From the NCBI RefSeq assembly GCF_965233615.1, contig NZ_OZ247495.1: 64,000 nt of DNA; one strand, given 5' to 3'. The DNA comes from Pelagibius sp028280305 (GTDB taxonomy: Bacteria; Pseudomonadota; Alphaproteobacteria; Kiloniellales; Kiloniellaceae). Both the position numbers and the translations under genes were made by a program. Below, one piece after another: positions 44,854-53,521 of this stretch. A model generated the notes under the pieces. The model ran no database searches. It saw nothing but the letters and a program-made list of their open reading frames with translations, and was not told the origin of the DNA. The stretch's first letter is position 1. Every line of letters starts with the position of its first letter.

Positions 44854-45141
44854 GTCGTCTCCTTATTTTCCACTCTCGAGGTTCAAGGCGGTGTCGCGAC
44901 TTCCCTTCCCCTGTGACTGGCAGACGCACTTCAACGCTCCGCCCAGCACGAAACGTGGTCACGGGTTCGGGAAAAGGAGACACCAACGATATGGGTGAAG
45001 GAGATCACCTCCGGCAGTCGGCCGCATTGATCTAAGGCAAACGGAAATCAGCTAGAGGTTTGATTCGGTTTCTATAATCGAGGTTCTGCGACGATCGGCC
45101 GCAGAAATCAGCAGCCACTAAACAACAGCGGTGGGGGATTC

Positions 45142-45315
45142 TCAGTCCAGTTTCTTGCCGTCGAGATCGCGTGCCGCCTTGTCGCGCTCGGTCTCGGTCT
45201 TCTTGCGCTCGCCTTTGCTGCGGCCGAAGCGGGCACGGTTGGTCTCCGCCTTCGCCGCTTTTTCCTCGCGCGCCCGGCGCTTCTTCGCCTGCCGCAGATT
45301 GATGATCTCCGCCAT
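45142..45315 (-). CDS. DUF4169 small basic protein
   Basis: A 57-residue protein too short to stand out as a frame. It reads MAEIINLRQAKKRRAREEKA, AKAETNRARFGRSKGERKKT, ending DLDGKKLD. This is the typical DUF4169 sequence: a very charged helix with INLRQ-x-RK near the start and NR-x-x-FGR-x-K in the middle, widespread in alphaproteobacteria and of unknown role. The ATG is at 45313-45315 and the stop at 45142-45144. Confidence 0.88.
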   Translation of the reverse strand: MAEIINLRQAKKRRAREEKAAKAETNRARFGRSKGERKKTETERDKAARDLDGKKLD

Positions 45316-45375
45316 GCGCGCAGTTTACGCGCCGCCAGTCCTGCCGTCAGCGCCAAATTCACGCCGCCGGGCACA

Positions 45376-45819
45376 CTACGCCAGTGGTTCCCGTTCCTGC
45401 GATTCGGGCCGGGTTCGAAACCCGAAGGCGACCAGCCAGCCGACCAGAGCGGCCAAGGCGGCAAGGGCGGCCATGGTGATGAGTCGCCAGTCCGGAAGAA
45501 GCTGCCCATCGGCGCCCCTTTCCCGGAACGTCAAGATCAGTGCCAGATCGTCCGGCGGGAAAAGGATGCTGCTGCCGGCCAGAAGGATGACCGGCGCCAA
45601 CAGAATGGCCCACCAGATTCGAAGCTGCCCGACCCAGATCAACAACGCGACAATCGGCAGGAGAATGAAGATGCCGCAGAGGGTGGCGACCGCCGCACCG
45701 ACCAGAAAGGCAATCGCGAAGCCGTAAGGCCCGGTCATGACCGCGATGGTCACAACGACCAGGCCGGCCCCCGCCGAGTAGCCGAGTACCGCGCGCTTGA
45801 ATTGATCCAACTTATCCAT
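45376..45819 (-). CDS. Small multi-pass membrane protein, unknown
   Basis: 147 residues with about four hydrophobic segments (GAGLVVVTIAVMTGPYGFAI; VATLCGIFILLPIVALLIWV; WWAILLAPVILLAGSSIL; AALAALAALVGWLVAFGF). A soluble stretch near residues 90-110 and a charged C-terminus complete it. No family recognised. It lies upstream of DUF4169 in the same direction with a 60-base gap. Confidence 0.72.
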   Translation of the reverse strand: MDKLDQFKRAVLGYSAGAGLVVVTIAVMTGPYGFAIAFLVGAAVATLCGIFILLPIVALLIWVGQLRIWWAILLAPVILLAGSSILFPPDDLALILTFRERGADGQLLPDWRLITMAALAALAALVGWLVAFGFRTRPESQEREPLA

Positions 45820-46015
45820 GAGGACTTCCAGAACCTTACATCGGCCTCAAGCGACCCCTATGACCTGTAGTCGCAAGCCGGGGGGTGGAGGGTTCAAAGC
45901 CGTCGCCCCTCCATTGCCAAGGCGGCCATCCTGCTCCATCTTTCCCTCAGAGCAAAAAACTGTGGGGAGCGGCGCCCTTTGGGCCCAGAAAAACCCGCCC
46001 GGGAGTAACCAGGAA

Positions 46016-47794
46016 ATGACCTATACCGCACCGATCACCGAAATGCGCTTTGCGCTGGATGCCATCGCCGACCTGCCGGGCATTGCGCGGCTGCCTGGCT
46101 ATGAGGAGGCGACAGCGGACATGGTCGATGCCATCCTGGAGGAGGCAGGCAAACTGGGCGGCGAAGTCCTGGCACCGCTGAACCACTCGGGCGACCACGA
46201 GGGCTCGGTTTTCGAGAACGGCGTTGTGCGCACGCCGAAGGGATTCCGGGAAGCCTACGGCCTCTTCGTTGAAGGCGGCTGGAACGCCTTGCCCTTCGAC
46301 CCGGATTACGGTGGTCAGGGGCTGCCCTGGACGCTGGCTTCGGCGGTGCAGGAAATCTGGCAGGCGGCAAACCTCAGCTTCGGGCTTTGCCCTTTGCTGA
46401 CGGCCGGCGCGGTCGAGCTGCTGCAGGAACACGGCAGCGACGATCAGAAAGAAACCTATCTGCCGAAGATGATCTCCGGCGAGTGGACCGGTACCATGAA
46501 CCTGACCGAACCGCAGGCCGGCTCCGACGTCGGCGCGGTGAAGACGAAGGCCGAGCGCAACGGCGACCACTACCTGATCACCGGCCAGAAGATCTATATC
46601 ACCTTCGGCGAGCATGACTTTACCGACAACATCATCCACATGGTGCTGGCGCGGCTGCCCGATGCGCCCGCGGGGACCAAGGGGATCAGTCTGTTCCTGG
46701 TGCCGAAGTTCCTGGTGAACGAGGACGGCAGCCGTGGCCCGCGCAACGACCTGCGCTGCGTTTCCATCGAACACAAGCTGGGCATCAAGGCCTCCCCCAC
46801 CGCGGTCATGGCCTACGGCGATTCCGGCGGCGCCATCGGCTATCTGGTCGGCGAAGAGAACAAGGGCATGGCCTGCATGTTCACGATGATGAACAACGCC
46901 CGCCTGGCCGTCGGCATCCAGGGCGTTGCGGTCGCCGAGCGCGCCTATCAGCAGGCCCGCGCCTACGCCTTCGACCGCACCCAGAGCCGCGCCCTCACGG
47001 GAAATGGCGGGGAGGGCGATGCCAAGTCGGTGGCGATCATCCGCCATCCGGATGTGCGCCGCATGCTGGCGACCATGAAGGCCAAGACCGAAGCGGCACG
47101 GGCCATGACCTATTGGACCGCGGCGGCGCTCGACCGATCAAAGCGGGAGACCGATGAAGAAAGCCGCAAGGCACAGCAGGCGCTGCTGGACCTGCTGATT
47201 CCGGTCACCAAGTCCTGGTGCACCGACATCGGCTGCGAGGTCGGCTCCCTGGGCATTCAGGTTCACGGCGGCATGGGCTTCATCGAAGAAACTGGCGCGG
47301 CCCAGCACTACCGCGATGCCCGCATCCTGCCGATCTACGAAGGCACGAACGGCATCCAGGCCCTCGACCTTTTCACCCGCAAGCTGTTGCGTGATGAGGG
47401 CGCGGCTATGACCCAGTTGATGCTGGAAATGCGCGCCGGCCTCCCGGCCGCAGATGCGGGCGATGCCCTGGCCGCGCTTCGCCAACCTTTGGCCGAAGCC
47501 TTGGAAGCCCTCGACAGGGCGACCGCCTGGATGCTGGAGCAGGGCGGCCAGAGCCTTGCCAACGGCGCTGCCTCGGCCACACCCTATCAAAGCCTTTTCG
47601 GTTTGGTTCTTGGCGGCTGGCTGCTGGCGAAAGCCGCGCAGCAGGAAGACGGCGGCGAGGACGGTTTTGTGGCAGCCAAGGCGAAAACCGCGCGGTTCTA
47701 TGCCGACAACCTGCTGGGCGAGGCTTCCGCCTTGGCCGAGTCCGTCACCGCCGGCGCCGGATCGACCTTGTCCTTCGCCGATGAGGATTTCTGA
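46016..47794 (+). CDS. Acyl-CoA dehydrogenase (DmdC-like long form)
   Basis: 592 residues from ATG 46016 (GGGAGTAACCAGGAA upstream; frame open from 45818). It has the acyl-CoA dehydrogenase FAD and substrate motifs: MNLTEPQAGSDVGAVKTKAE, YLITGQKIYITFGEHDFTDN and the C-terminal GIQVHGGMGFIEETGAAQHY with RDARILPIYEGTNGIQALDL. The extra C-terminal domain and length fit the 3-methylmercaptopropionyl-CoA dehydrogenase (DmdC) group, common in marine alphaproteobacteria; the true substrate is not certain. Its 3' end overlaps the convergent EamA gene by 97 bases. Confidence 0.88.
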   Translation: MTYTAPITEMRFALDAIADLPGIARLPGYEEATADMVDAILEEAGKLGGEVLAPLNHSGDHEGSVFENGVVRTPKGFREAYGLFVEGGWNALPFDPDYGGQGLPWTLASAVQEIWQAANLSFGLCPLLTAGAVELLQEHGSDDQKETYLPKMISGEWTGTMNLTEPQAGSDVGAVKTKAERNGDHYLITGQKIYITFGEHDFTDNIIHMVLARLPDAPAGTKGISLFLVPKFLVNEDGSRGPRNDLRCVSIEHKLGIKASPTAVMAYGDSGGAIGYLVGEENKGMACMFTMMNNARLAVGIQGVAVAERAYQQARAYAFDRTQSRALTGNGGEGDAKSVAIIRHPDVRRMLATMKAKTEAARAMTYWTAAALDRSKRETDEESRKAQQALLDLLIPVTKSWCTDIGCEVGSLGIQVHGGMGFIEETGAAQHYRDARILPIYEGTNGIQALDLFTRKLLRDEGAAMTQLMLEMRAGLPAADAGDALAALRQPLAEALEALDRATAWMLEQGGQSLANGAASATPYQSLFGLVLGGWLLAKAAQQEDGGEDGFVAAKAKTARFYADNLLGEASALAESVTAGAGSTLSFADEDF

Positions 47795-48672
47795 CCGGAG
47801 CCACCGGACTTCATCAACACCATGAAGTTGCCCGACAGGACAAGGGCGAGACCGATGGCGGCTTCGACGGACCAGACATAGCCCTCCACCAGCGTCGAGA
47901 TCGCCAGGGCCACCACCGGGAAAAGCACGGGGATGTAGGACGCGCGCTCCGGCCCCATGCGGGCAACGACGGTCAAGAATCCCCAGAAGCCGATGACCGA
48001 TCCGAAGTAAATGAGGTAGGCGAGCGAGGCCGAATAGGACGGCGCGGGATCCCACGTCCATGTCACCGGCGAGAGGGTTACGTAGGCCGCGGTGGCGAGG
48101 CCGCCGTAGAGCATGCCAAAGGCGCTGGCCTGCACCACGGGAATCCCCGCCTTGGAGTTGCGGCTGCCGACGAGGGTGCCGCTCGAACCCATAAAGGCGC
48201 CGAGCAGAGCAAGACCGATGGCGATGAGCGTGAGATCGGACAGCACGAGGCCGTTCAGCTCCGGCCAGAAGATCAGCCCCAGCCCGCCAACGCCGCAGCA
48301 GGCGCCGAGACCGACCCGCGGTTCAATGGGATTGCGGTGAACCAGCCGGCTGAGAAGCAGGCTGAAGATCACGACGGTGGAAAACGCCACCGCCACCAGG
48401 CCGCTGGTCAGCCACTTGCTCGCCCAGTACAGGGGAATGTAGTTGAGACAGAAGAGGCACAGCCCCTGCAGCGCCAGAAAAAGGTGGTCGCGCAGACAGA
48501 ACCGCAGCCTCAGTTGACGCAGGCCGCACCAGAGGAAAAGCACCAGCGCCGCGCCCAGGAAGCGGTAGGCGACCGAAACCTCTGGCGCGACGGGACCGCT
48601 CTGATATTTGATCGCGATCCAGGTACTGCCCCAGATGAGAACGGTCATGAAGAAGATTGCCACGCTGGCCAT
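47698..48672 (-). CDS. EamA/DMT-family transporter
   Basis: About 324 residues from ATG 48672 (AAAGGG upstream; frame open from 48771). Ten hydrophobic segments in two EamA repeats (VAIFFMTVLIWGSTWIAIKY; TLIAIGLALLGAFMGSSG). The soluble C-terminal tail (SGGSGQKSSSAKDKVDPAPA) is encoded antisense to the end of the dehydrogenase gene. It is divergent from a LysR regulator that is its likely controller. Substrate unknown. Confidence 0.88.
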   Translation of the reverse strand: MASVAIFFMTVLIWGSTWIAIKYQSGPVAPEVSVAYRFLGAALVLFLWCGLRQLRLRFCLRDHLFLALQGLCLFCLNYIPLYWASKWLTSGLVAVAFSTVVIFSLLLSRLVHRNPIEPRVGLGACCGVGGLGLIFWPELNGLVLSDLTLIAIGLALLGAFMGSSGTLVGSRNSKAGIPVVQASAFGMLYGGLATAAYVTLSPVTWTWDPAPSYSASLAYLIYFGSVIGFWGFLTVVARMGPERASYIPVLFPVVALAISTLVEGYVWSVEAAIGLALVLSGNFMVLMKSGGSGQKSSSAKDKVDPAPAVTDSAKAEASPSRLSA

Positions 48673-48800
48673 GGTCGGTTGCCCTTTGCTTGAAGATGGA
48701 CTCTGGGGCGGCGCGGAGCAGCAAAATGATTGACAAGTGACAACGTGACAAACCATCTTTTCTCGGTTCAATTATTAGAAAATCTAATTTTTAGACACCC

Positions 48801-49730
48801 ATGAACGATCTTCCGCCGCTCAAGAGCCTGCGCGTCTTCGAGGCCGCCGCCCGCCACTTGAGTTTCACCAAGGCAGCCGACGAGCTCTGCGTCACCCAGG
48901 GCGCGGTCAGCCAACAGGTCCGGGTGCTGGAGGAGGCTTTGTCTACAAAGCTGTTCCGCCGGCAGGGCCGCGAGCTGCGCCTGACCAGGGCCGGCGAGCG
49001 TTACGTGCTTGTGGTACGCGAAGCCCTGCGTCTGATCGGCGAGGCCACGGCCGAACTGCGCCGCGAAACGCAGCCACGCAAGCTCACGCTCTCCTGCCTG
49101 CCGAGCTTTGCGCACAAATGGCTGATGCCGCGTCTCGGCGACTTTATCGAAACCCATCCGGATATCTCGTTGCGCATCCACACCAGCTTCGACGTCGTCG
49201 ATCTGGCACGTGATGGAATCGACTGCGCCATCCGCCACGGGCCGGGCGGCTACACAGGTCTCTTCGCCGAGATTCTGCTGACCGAGGAACTGACACCCAT
49301 GTGCAGCCCGGCCATCGCCGCGAGGCTGACCCGGCCGGAGGACCTTGCCGGGGAGACCCTGCTGCGCGACTTCGGCACCGAATGGTCGGACTGGCTGGAG
49401 CGGGCCGGCCTGGCCGGCGACAACCTCAAGGTCGGCGCCGAGTTCCTGGACAGTTCCATGGCCATGCAGGCCGCCATAGACGGTCGCGGAGTCATTCTGG
49501 GCCATACAGCACTGGCGCGGGACGACCTGGAGGCGGGCAGTCTCGTCGCCCCTTTCGAGGCCCGTGTTTCCTATGACTGCGCCCATTGGTTCGTCTGTCT
49601 GCCCGGCAGGGAGACAACACCAGAAGTGCGTAGCTTGCACGACTGGCTGAAACGGCAGGCGGCGGCCTTCCCCGCCCCGGCCATCGGGCCGCGCCGCCGC
49701 GGCGTGCCGCAACTGCTGCCATTCGACTGA
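48801..49730 (+). CDS. LysR-family regulator (GcvA-like)
   Basis: 309 residues. MNDLPPLKSLRVFEAAARHL starts the GcvA-type helix-turn-helix, followed by CVTQGAVSQQVRVLEEAL and the effector domain (IDCAIRHGPGGYTGLFAEIL; IDGRGVILGHTALARDD). It is divergent from the EamA transporter gene across a 128-base gap that is AT-rich at its centre, the usual arrangement for a LysR regulator and its target. It is a paralog of the regulator at 34890-35801. Confidence 0.92.
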   Translation: MNDLPPLKSLRVFEAAARHLSFTKAADELCVTQGAVSQQVRVLEEALSTKLFRRQGRELRLTRAGERYVLVVREALRLIGEATAELRRETQPRKLTLSCLPSFAHKWLMPRLGDFIETHPDISLRIHTSFDVVDLARDGIDCAIRHGPGGYTGLFAEILLTEELTPMCSPAIAARLTRPEDLAGETLLRDFGTEWSDWLERAGLAGDNLKVGAEFLDSSMAMQAAIDGRGVILGHTALARDDLEAGSLVAPFEARVSYDCAHWFVCLPGRETTPEVRSLHDWLKRQAAAFPAPAIGPRRRGVPQLLPFD

Positions 49731-49738
49731 GGGCTGCC

Positions 49739-50041
49739 GTGAAGAACAAAGAGACCCTGGGCCCCTGCCCGATCTGCGGGCGGGCGATGATCGAGGGGCC
49801 CAGCGTGGACCGGCACCACTGGATGCCGCGCAGCGCCGGCGGCGAGGAAACCGCGGTGCTGCACAAGGTCTGCCACCGTATGATCCACCGCCTCTTCGAC
49901 GAGAAGTCCCTGGCCGCCCATTATGCCGACCCGGCGACCCTGCGCGATCATCCGGAAATCCAGCGTTTCATCACCTGGGTACGGCGGCAACCGCCGGAGT
50001 ACGTCGATTGGCCCCGCAGCCCCCGCCGACACAGACGCTAA
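49739..50041 (+). CDS. HNH-type nuclease-like small protein
   Basis: 100 residues, beginning at GTG 49739. A compact HNH-like core is visible: GPCPICGRAMIEGPSVDRHH, then WMPRSAGGEETAVLHKVCHR and a closing His (MIHRLF). The CxxC and the later Cys could bind zinc. Members can be nucleases, but many small HNH proteins in bacteria have no known target. It starts eight bases after the LysR gene and is probably co-transcribed. Confidence 0.78.
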   Translation: MKNKETLGPCPICGRAMIEGPSVDRHHWMPRSAGGEETAVLHKVCHRMIHRLFDEKSLAAHYADPATLRDHPEIQRFITWVRRQPPEYVDWPRSPRRHRR

Positions 50042-50062
50042 GGTTCACCGCTTGGGCAGGAC

Positions 50063-50103
50063 AAAAAAAATTGCCCGGTGCCGGGAGTGTTCGGCACCGG
50101 GCA
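50063..50103 (-). terminator. Strong intrinsic terminator, minus strand
   Basis: TGCCCGGTGCCG (50072-50083) pairs perfectly with CGGCACCGGGCA (50092-50103) around an 8-base loop. On the minus strand it is followed by TT-like sequence and eight consecutive T (A8 at 50063-50070 on the plus strand). The orientation shows that it ends a minus-strand transcript, although no minus-strand protein gene is near. Confidence 0.88.
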
Positions 50104-50229
50104 GATGTCTGGAGCAGCATTTCGGATTGACTCCGAACTGCCCTCCCCGGTCCAACTGGGCTAAGACCGGGTCCGCCGCACAGGAGGCCAAGAGTTATGG
50201 TGGGGACCACCTCCTGCGATACGGCAGAT
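50063..50229 (-). ncRNA. Candidate FNR-controlled small RNA
   Basis: On the minus strand, between the HNH gene and glpK, a run of four hairpins ends in a perfect intrinsic terminator. Paired arms: CAGGAGG (50181-50187) with CCTCCTG (50210-50216), CCCGGTC (50146-50152) with GACCGGG (50165-50171), TTCGGA (50121-50126) with TCCGAA (50132-50137), then the terminator stem. Upstream is an FNR/FixK-type box, with TAGCTT at the place of a class II -10 element, which puts the start near 50229. The RNA would be about 165 bases with C-rich unpaired parts (GTCCCC, TTAGCCCAG). No known family recognised. Confidence 0.5.
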
Positions 50230-50263
50230 AAGCTGAAGCTAGCGCCACGCCCGCGGCTTTGCC

Positions 50264-50277
50264 TTGACGCAGATCAA
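50264..50277. promoter_or_regulatory. FNR/FixK/CRP-type binding site
   Basis: TTGACGCAGATCAA; on the minus strand it reads TTGATCTGCGTCAA, a near-perfect match to the FNR/FixK consensus TTGAT-N4-ATCAA. On the minus strand, TAGCTT begins 23 bases after the box, the spacing of a class II activated promoter. On the plus strand, toward glpK, no -10 is found at that spacing. Confidence 0.6.
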
Positions 50278-50436
50278 TAGATAAGAAATCGCTTATTAGG
50301 CTTTCAGAGGCAGCAACAGCCTGCATTGCAAGGGCTTGATCTTCCGGAAACCTGCCGACACCATGCGCGCGGCGGCCGGCCGGGCCGCCGACAGCAAGAC
50401 CAAGAACAAGCAATTCAGTTGGGGGGACGCGGCGCC

Positions 50437-51930
50437 ATGGCCGAAGGCAAGAGCATTCTGGCAATCGACCAGGGAACCACCAGTTCCCGGGCGATTCTTT
50501 TCTCTCCGGAGGGCCGGCGGCTGGGCCAGGCACAACAGGAACTGCCTCAGCACTTCCCCCAGTCCGGCTGGGTTGAGCACGATGTCGAGGATATCTGGCG
50601 CGACACCCTAGCGGTCTGCCGCGGTGCCGTCGAAGACGCCGGCACGACCATGGATCAGGTTGCCGCCATCGGCATCACCAACCAGCGCGAAACCACGGTG
50701 ATCTGGGACCGCAAGACCGGCGAGGCGATCCACAAGGCCATCGTCTGGCAGGACCGGCGAACGGCGGAGTTCTGCCAGGACCTGCGCGCAACCGGTGCCG
50801 AAGAGCTGGTGCGGGAGCGCACCGGCCTGCTGCTCGATCCCTATTTCTCCGGCACCAAGATTTCCTGGCTGCTGGACAAGGTGCCGGGCGCGCGCGAAAG
50901 GGCCGAGCGGGGTGAACTGGCTTTCGGCACCATCGACTGCTTCCTGCTCTGGCGCCTCACCGGCGGACGGGTTCACGCCACCGATGCAACCAACGCCGCC
51001 CGCACCCTGATCTTCGACATCAAACGCCAGGTCTGGGACAAGGATCTGCTGGAGCTGTTGCGCATTCCCGAAAGCCTGCTGCCGGAGGTTCGCGACAGCG
51101 ACGCCGACTTCGGTACCACCGAGGCCGGGCTGCTGGGCGCCGCCCTGCCCGTCGGCGGGATCGCCGGCGACCAGCAGGCCGCCACCGTCGGTCAGGCCTG
51201 CTTCGAGACCGGGATGATGAAGTCGACCTACGGCACCGGCTGCTTTGCCCTCTTCAACACCGGCGGCGAACTGGTGCTCTCCAAAAACCGCCTGCTATCG
51301 ACCATCGCCTATCGCCTCGGCGGCCAGACCACCTACGCGCTGGAGGGCAGCATCTTCGTTGCCGGCGCGGCGGTACAGTGGCTGCGCGACGGCCTGGGGG
51401 TCATCGGCTCGGCCGAGGAAACCGAGGCCCTGGCCAAGCAGGCCGATACCGGCCAGCGCCTCTATCTGGTGCCGGCCTTCACCGGCCTCGGCGCGCCCTA
51501 TTGGGACGCAGAGGCACGCGGCGCGGTCTTCGGCCTGACACGGGCCAGCGGCCCGGCGGAACTTGCCCGCGCCACCCTGGAGGCGGTCTGCTATCAGACC
51601 CGCGACCTGCTGGAGGCGATGCGCGCTGACGGCGCCAGCGGTCTGGAGACCCTGCGGGTGGACGGCGGCATGGTCGCCAACGACTGGATGCTGCAGATGC
51701 TGGCCGACATTCTGGGGGTTGCGGTGGAACGGCCGCAGGTGGCCGAAACCACGGCCCTGGGGGCCGCATACCTGGCCGGCCTCAACCGGGGCCTATTCCA
51801 GAACCTCGACGCCGTCGCAACACAGTGGCAGAGCGACGGCCGCTTCGAGCCGCAGATGGCCGAGGCCGACCGCGAGGAGCGTTACGAGGGCTGGCGCGAC
51901 GCGGTCTCCCGCGTCAGTTCTTCCGCTTAG
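50437..51930 (+). CDS. glpK: Glycerol kinase
   Basis: Phosphorylates glycerol to glycerol-3-phosphate. 497 residues from ATG 50437 (TTGGGGGGAC upstream; frame open from 50326). FGGY-family motifs are intact: LAIDQGTTSSRAILF, GWVEHDVEDIW, GITNQRETTVIWDRKTG, TIDCFLLWRLTGG, GDQQAATVGQACF and GMMKSTYGTGCF, with the C-terminal TLRVDGGMVANDWMLQMLAD. No glycerol transporter or dehydrogenase gene is adjacent. Confidence 0.96.
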   Translation: MAEGKSILAIDQGTTSSRAILFSPEGRRLGQAQQELPQHFPQSGWVEHDVEDIWRDTLAVCRGAVEDAGTTMDQVAAIGITNQRETTVIWDRKTGEAIHKAIVWQDRRTAEFCQDLRATGAEELVRERTGLLLDPYFSGTKISWLLDKVPGARERAERGELAFGTIDCFLLWRLTGGRVHATDATNAARTLIFDIKRQVWDKDLLELLRIPESLLPEVRDSDADFGTTEAGLLGAALPVGGIAGDQQAATVGQACFETGMMKSTYGTGCFALFNTGGELVLSKNRLLSTIAYRLGGQTTYALEGSIFVAGAAVQWLRDGLGVIGSAEETEALAKQADTGQRLYLVPAFTGLGAPYWDAEARGAVFGLTRASGPAELARATLEAVCYQTRDLLEAMRADGASGLETLRVDGGMVANDWMLQMLADILGVAVERPQVAETTALGAAYLAGLNRGLFQNLDAVATQWQSDGRFEPQMAEADREERYEGWRDAVSRVSSSA

Positions 51931-52074
51931 CGCGGCGAACTGGAGCGGACCTGCTTTAGCCGCTCAGGCTGGATTCTGTTAACGCCCTGTGCGTAGACTT
52001 GGGCATCTTGGATCACGGTCCGATCCGGCGGGAAAAACACCGATTGGGACGGACAAAGGTATCAGGAGGCGCGG

Positions 52075-52335
52075 ATGGTCGAACGGACGATGGAAAGCAT
52101 TGAGATCCCGATTGCCAAGATCTACGTGCCGGCGAAGCGCAAGCGCACCCTGAAACCCGCCCAGGTCGACGAACTGGCCGAAAGCATTATGGAAGAAGGC
52201 CTGAAGCTGCCGATTTCCGTGCGCAAGGGCAACGGACGCTTCGTCCTGATCGAAGGTTTGCACCGTCTGGAAGCCTGCCGCGCCCTGGGTGAGGAAACCA
52301 TCAAGAGCATCATCGTCCGCGCCCGCCAGCACTAG
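52075..52335 (+). CDS. Solo ParB-like (ParB/Srx fold) domain protein
   Basis: 86 residues that are essentially one ParB N-terminal domain: IPIAKIYVPAKRKRTLKPAQ, VDELAESIMEEGLKLPISVR, FVLIEGLHRLEACRALGEET. In this fold the GLHRLEA segment binds nucleotide (CTP in ParB). No helix-turn-helix follows, so it cannot be a partition protein by itself. AGGAGG precedes ATG 52075. It stands alone between glpK and a repeat with an IS481 insertion. Role unknown. Confidence 0.85.
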   Translation: MVERTMESIEIPIAKIYVPAKRKRTLKPAQVDELAESIMEEGLKLPISVRKGNGRFVLIEGLHRLEACRALGEETIKSIIVRARQH

Positions 52336-52338
52336 ATC

Positions 52339-52472
52339 GGATCATGTTTTGACGGAACCACTTCGTGATTGCGCCAAAACATGTGAATCTGATCGCCATC
52401 AGATGGTTAGAGCAGATTCACCGGGTTGGATGGATCGCTAAAGCGATTCCATCAAACCCGGCTCTGCTCTAG
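52339..52472. repeat. Palindromic intergenic repeat
   Basis: GATCGGATCATGTTTTG at 52336-52353 is matched in inverted form by CAAAACATGTGAATCTGATC at about 52375-52396, and AGAGCAG (about 52412) by CTGCTCT (52464-52470), with GGAT-GGATCGC / GCGATTCC pieces between. This is a dispersed alphaproteobacterial hairpin repeat. Its terminal CTAG (52469-52472) is the target used by the IS481 element. Confidence 0.6.
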
Positions 52473-53437
52473 CTGTGGAGCCTCAACAGGTTGTCCTTGG
52501 CTATGCCGATTTGGCTGATTGGTGTCTTGGCATTGAGGCTACCATGGGGTCGGTGCCAGTTGTAGCGGTGGAGCCATAGTGGCAGTTCCTGGGCGCGCTG
52601 TTCGGAAGTCTGGTAGGCCCTGGCATAGGCCCATTCCCTGAGTGCGGTTTGGATGAACCTCTCGGCCTTGCCGTTGGTCTTGGGGGTGAAGGGTTTTGTG
52701 CGGATATGTCTAAGGCCGAGGATTTTGCAGGCCTTTGCGAAGTCCTTGGAGCGATAGCAGGAGCCGTTATCGGTCATGACCCTCTCGACGATGACGCCGA
52801 GGCTTTTGTAGTAGGCGACGGCGGCCTCCAGGAAGGCGACGGCGCTGTGTTTTCGCTCGTCTGGCAAGATCTGGCTGAAGGCGAGGCGGGACCTGTCGTC
52901 GATGCAGACGTGGACGAACTCCCAGCCGATGCCGCGGGTTCGGCTCTGCCCGCTGCGATCGCCGGTGATGCGGTGTCCGGTCCTGGAGAACCGGCCGAGC
53001 TTCTTGCCGAGCTTCTTAATGTCGATGTGGATCAGTTCGCCGGGACGCTCTCGCTGATAGCGTCGCACCGGCTCGGCCGGCTCCAGGGCACTCAGCCTGT
53101 TGAGCCCCAGGCGTCTCAGGACGCGGCTGACCGTGGCTGGCGACACGCCGACCTCGGCGGCGATCTGCTGACCGGTCCAGCGTTGTCGGCGCAAGGTCTC
53201 GATGCGCTGGAGCTTGGCCGGTGGCGTCGGCTGGTGCAGGCGGTACGGCCGGGACGAACGGTCCGCCAGGCCTGCCAGCCCCTCGTCGTTATAGCGTTTG
53301 AGCCATTTGCGGACGGTTCGCTCGCAGACCCCGAGGGCGACGGCCACGGCCTTTGAGCTCTGCCCGTCGAACAGCACCCGGCGTACCAGCTCGCCTCGAC
53401 TATGCGGTGTCAGACGGGCATTCTTGTGGATGTCCAT
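52469..53437 (-). CDS. IS481-family transposase
   Basis: 322 residues. Two helix-turn-helix parts at the N-terminus (AVAVALGVCERTVRKWLKRY; IAAEVGVSPATVSRVLRRLG) precede an rve integrase core with catalytic Asp in ELIHIDIKKLG, second Asp in VERVMTDNGSCY and Glu in NGKAERFIQTALREW. The ending WLHRYNWHRPHGSL is typical. The stop codon TAG (52469-52471) lies in the duplicated target CTAG, not in the element itself, so termination depends on the insertion site. Confidence 0.92.
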   Translation of the reverse strand: MDIHKNARLTPHSRGELVRRVLFDGQSSKAVAVALGVCERTVRKWLKRYNDEGLAGLADRSSRPYRLHQPTPPAKLQRIETLRRQRWTGQQIAAEVGVSPATVSRVLRRLGLNRLSALEPAEPVRRYQRERPGELIHIDIKKLGKKLGRFSRTGHRITGDRSGQSRTRGIGWEFVHVCIDDRSRLAFSQILPDERKHSAVAFLEAAVAYYKSLGVIVERVMTDNGSCYRSKDFAKACKILGLRHIRTKPFTPKTNGKAERFIQTALREWAYARAYQTSEQRAQELPLWLHRYNWHRPHGSLNAKTPISQIGIAKDNLLRLHS

Positions 53438-53521
53438 TCGGTCCCTCCGGGTTCGCTAAAGCTTCAGCAACTTCAGCTTCCTCGGTCGGGGCCGAGTGGA
53501 CAACCTGTTGAAAGCTCACAG
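52473..53521 (-). mobile_element. IS481-family element
   Basis: 1049 bases bounded by inverted repeats CTGTGGAGCCTCAACAGG (from 52473) and CTGTGAGCTTTCAACAGG (inward from 53521), followed on both sides by GTTGTCC. It is flanked by a CTAG duplication (52469-52472 and 53522-53525), the target core known for this family. It holds one intact transposase gene. Confidence 0.9.

Noticed and set aside
50063..50229. Identity of the minus-strand RNA as 6S RNA, SRP RNA or tmRNA
   Set aside because: It lacks the long closing stem of 6S, the GGUCAGGUCCGGAA-type core of SRP RNA and the tRNA-like ends of tmRNA.
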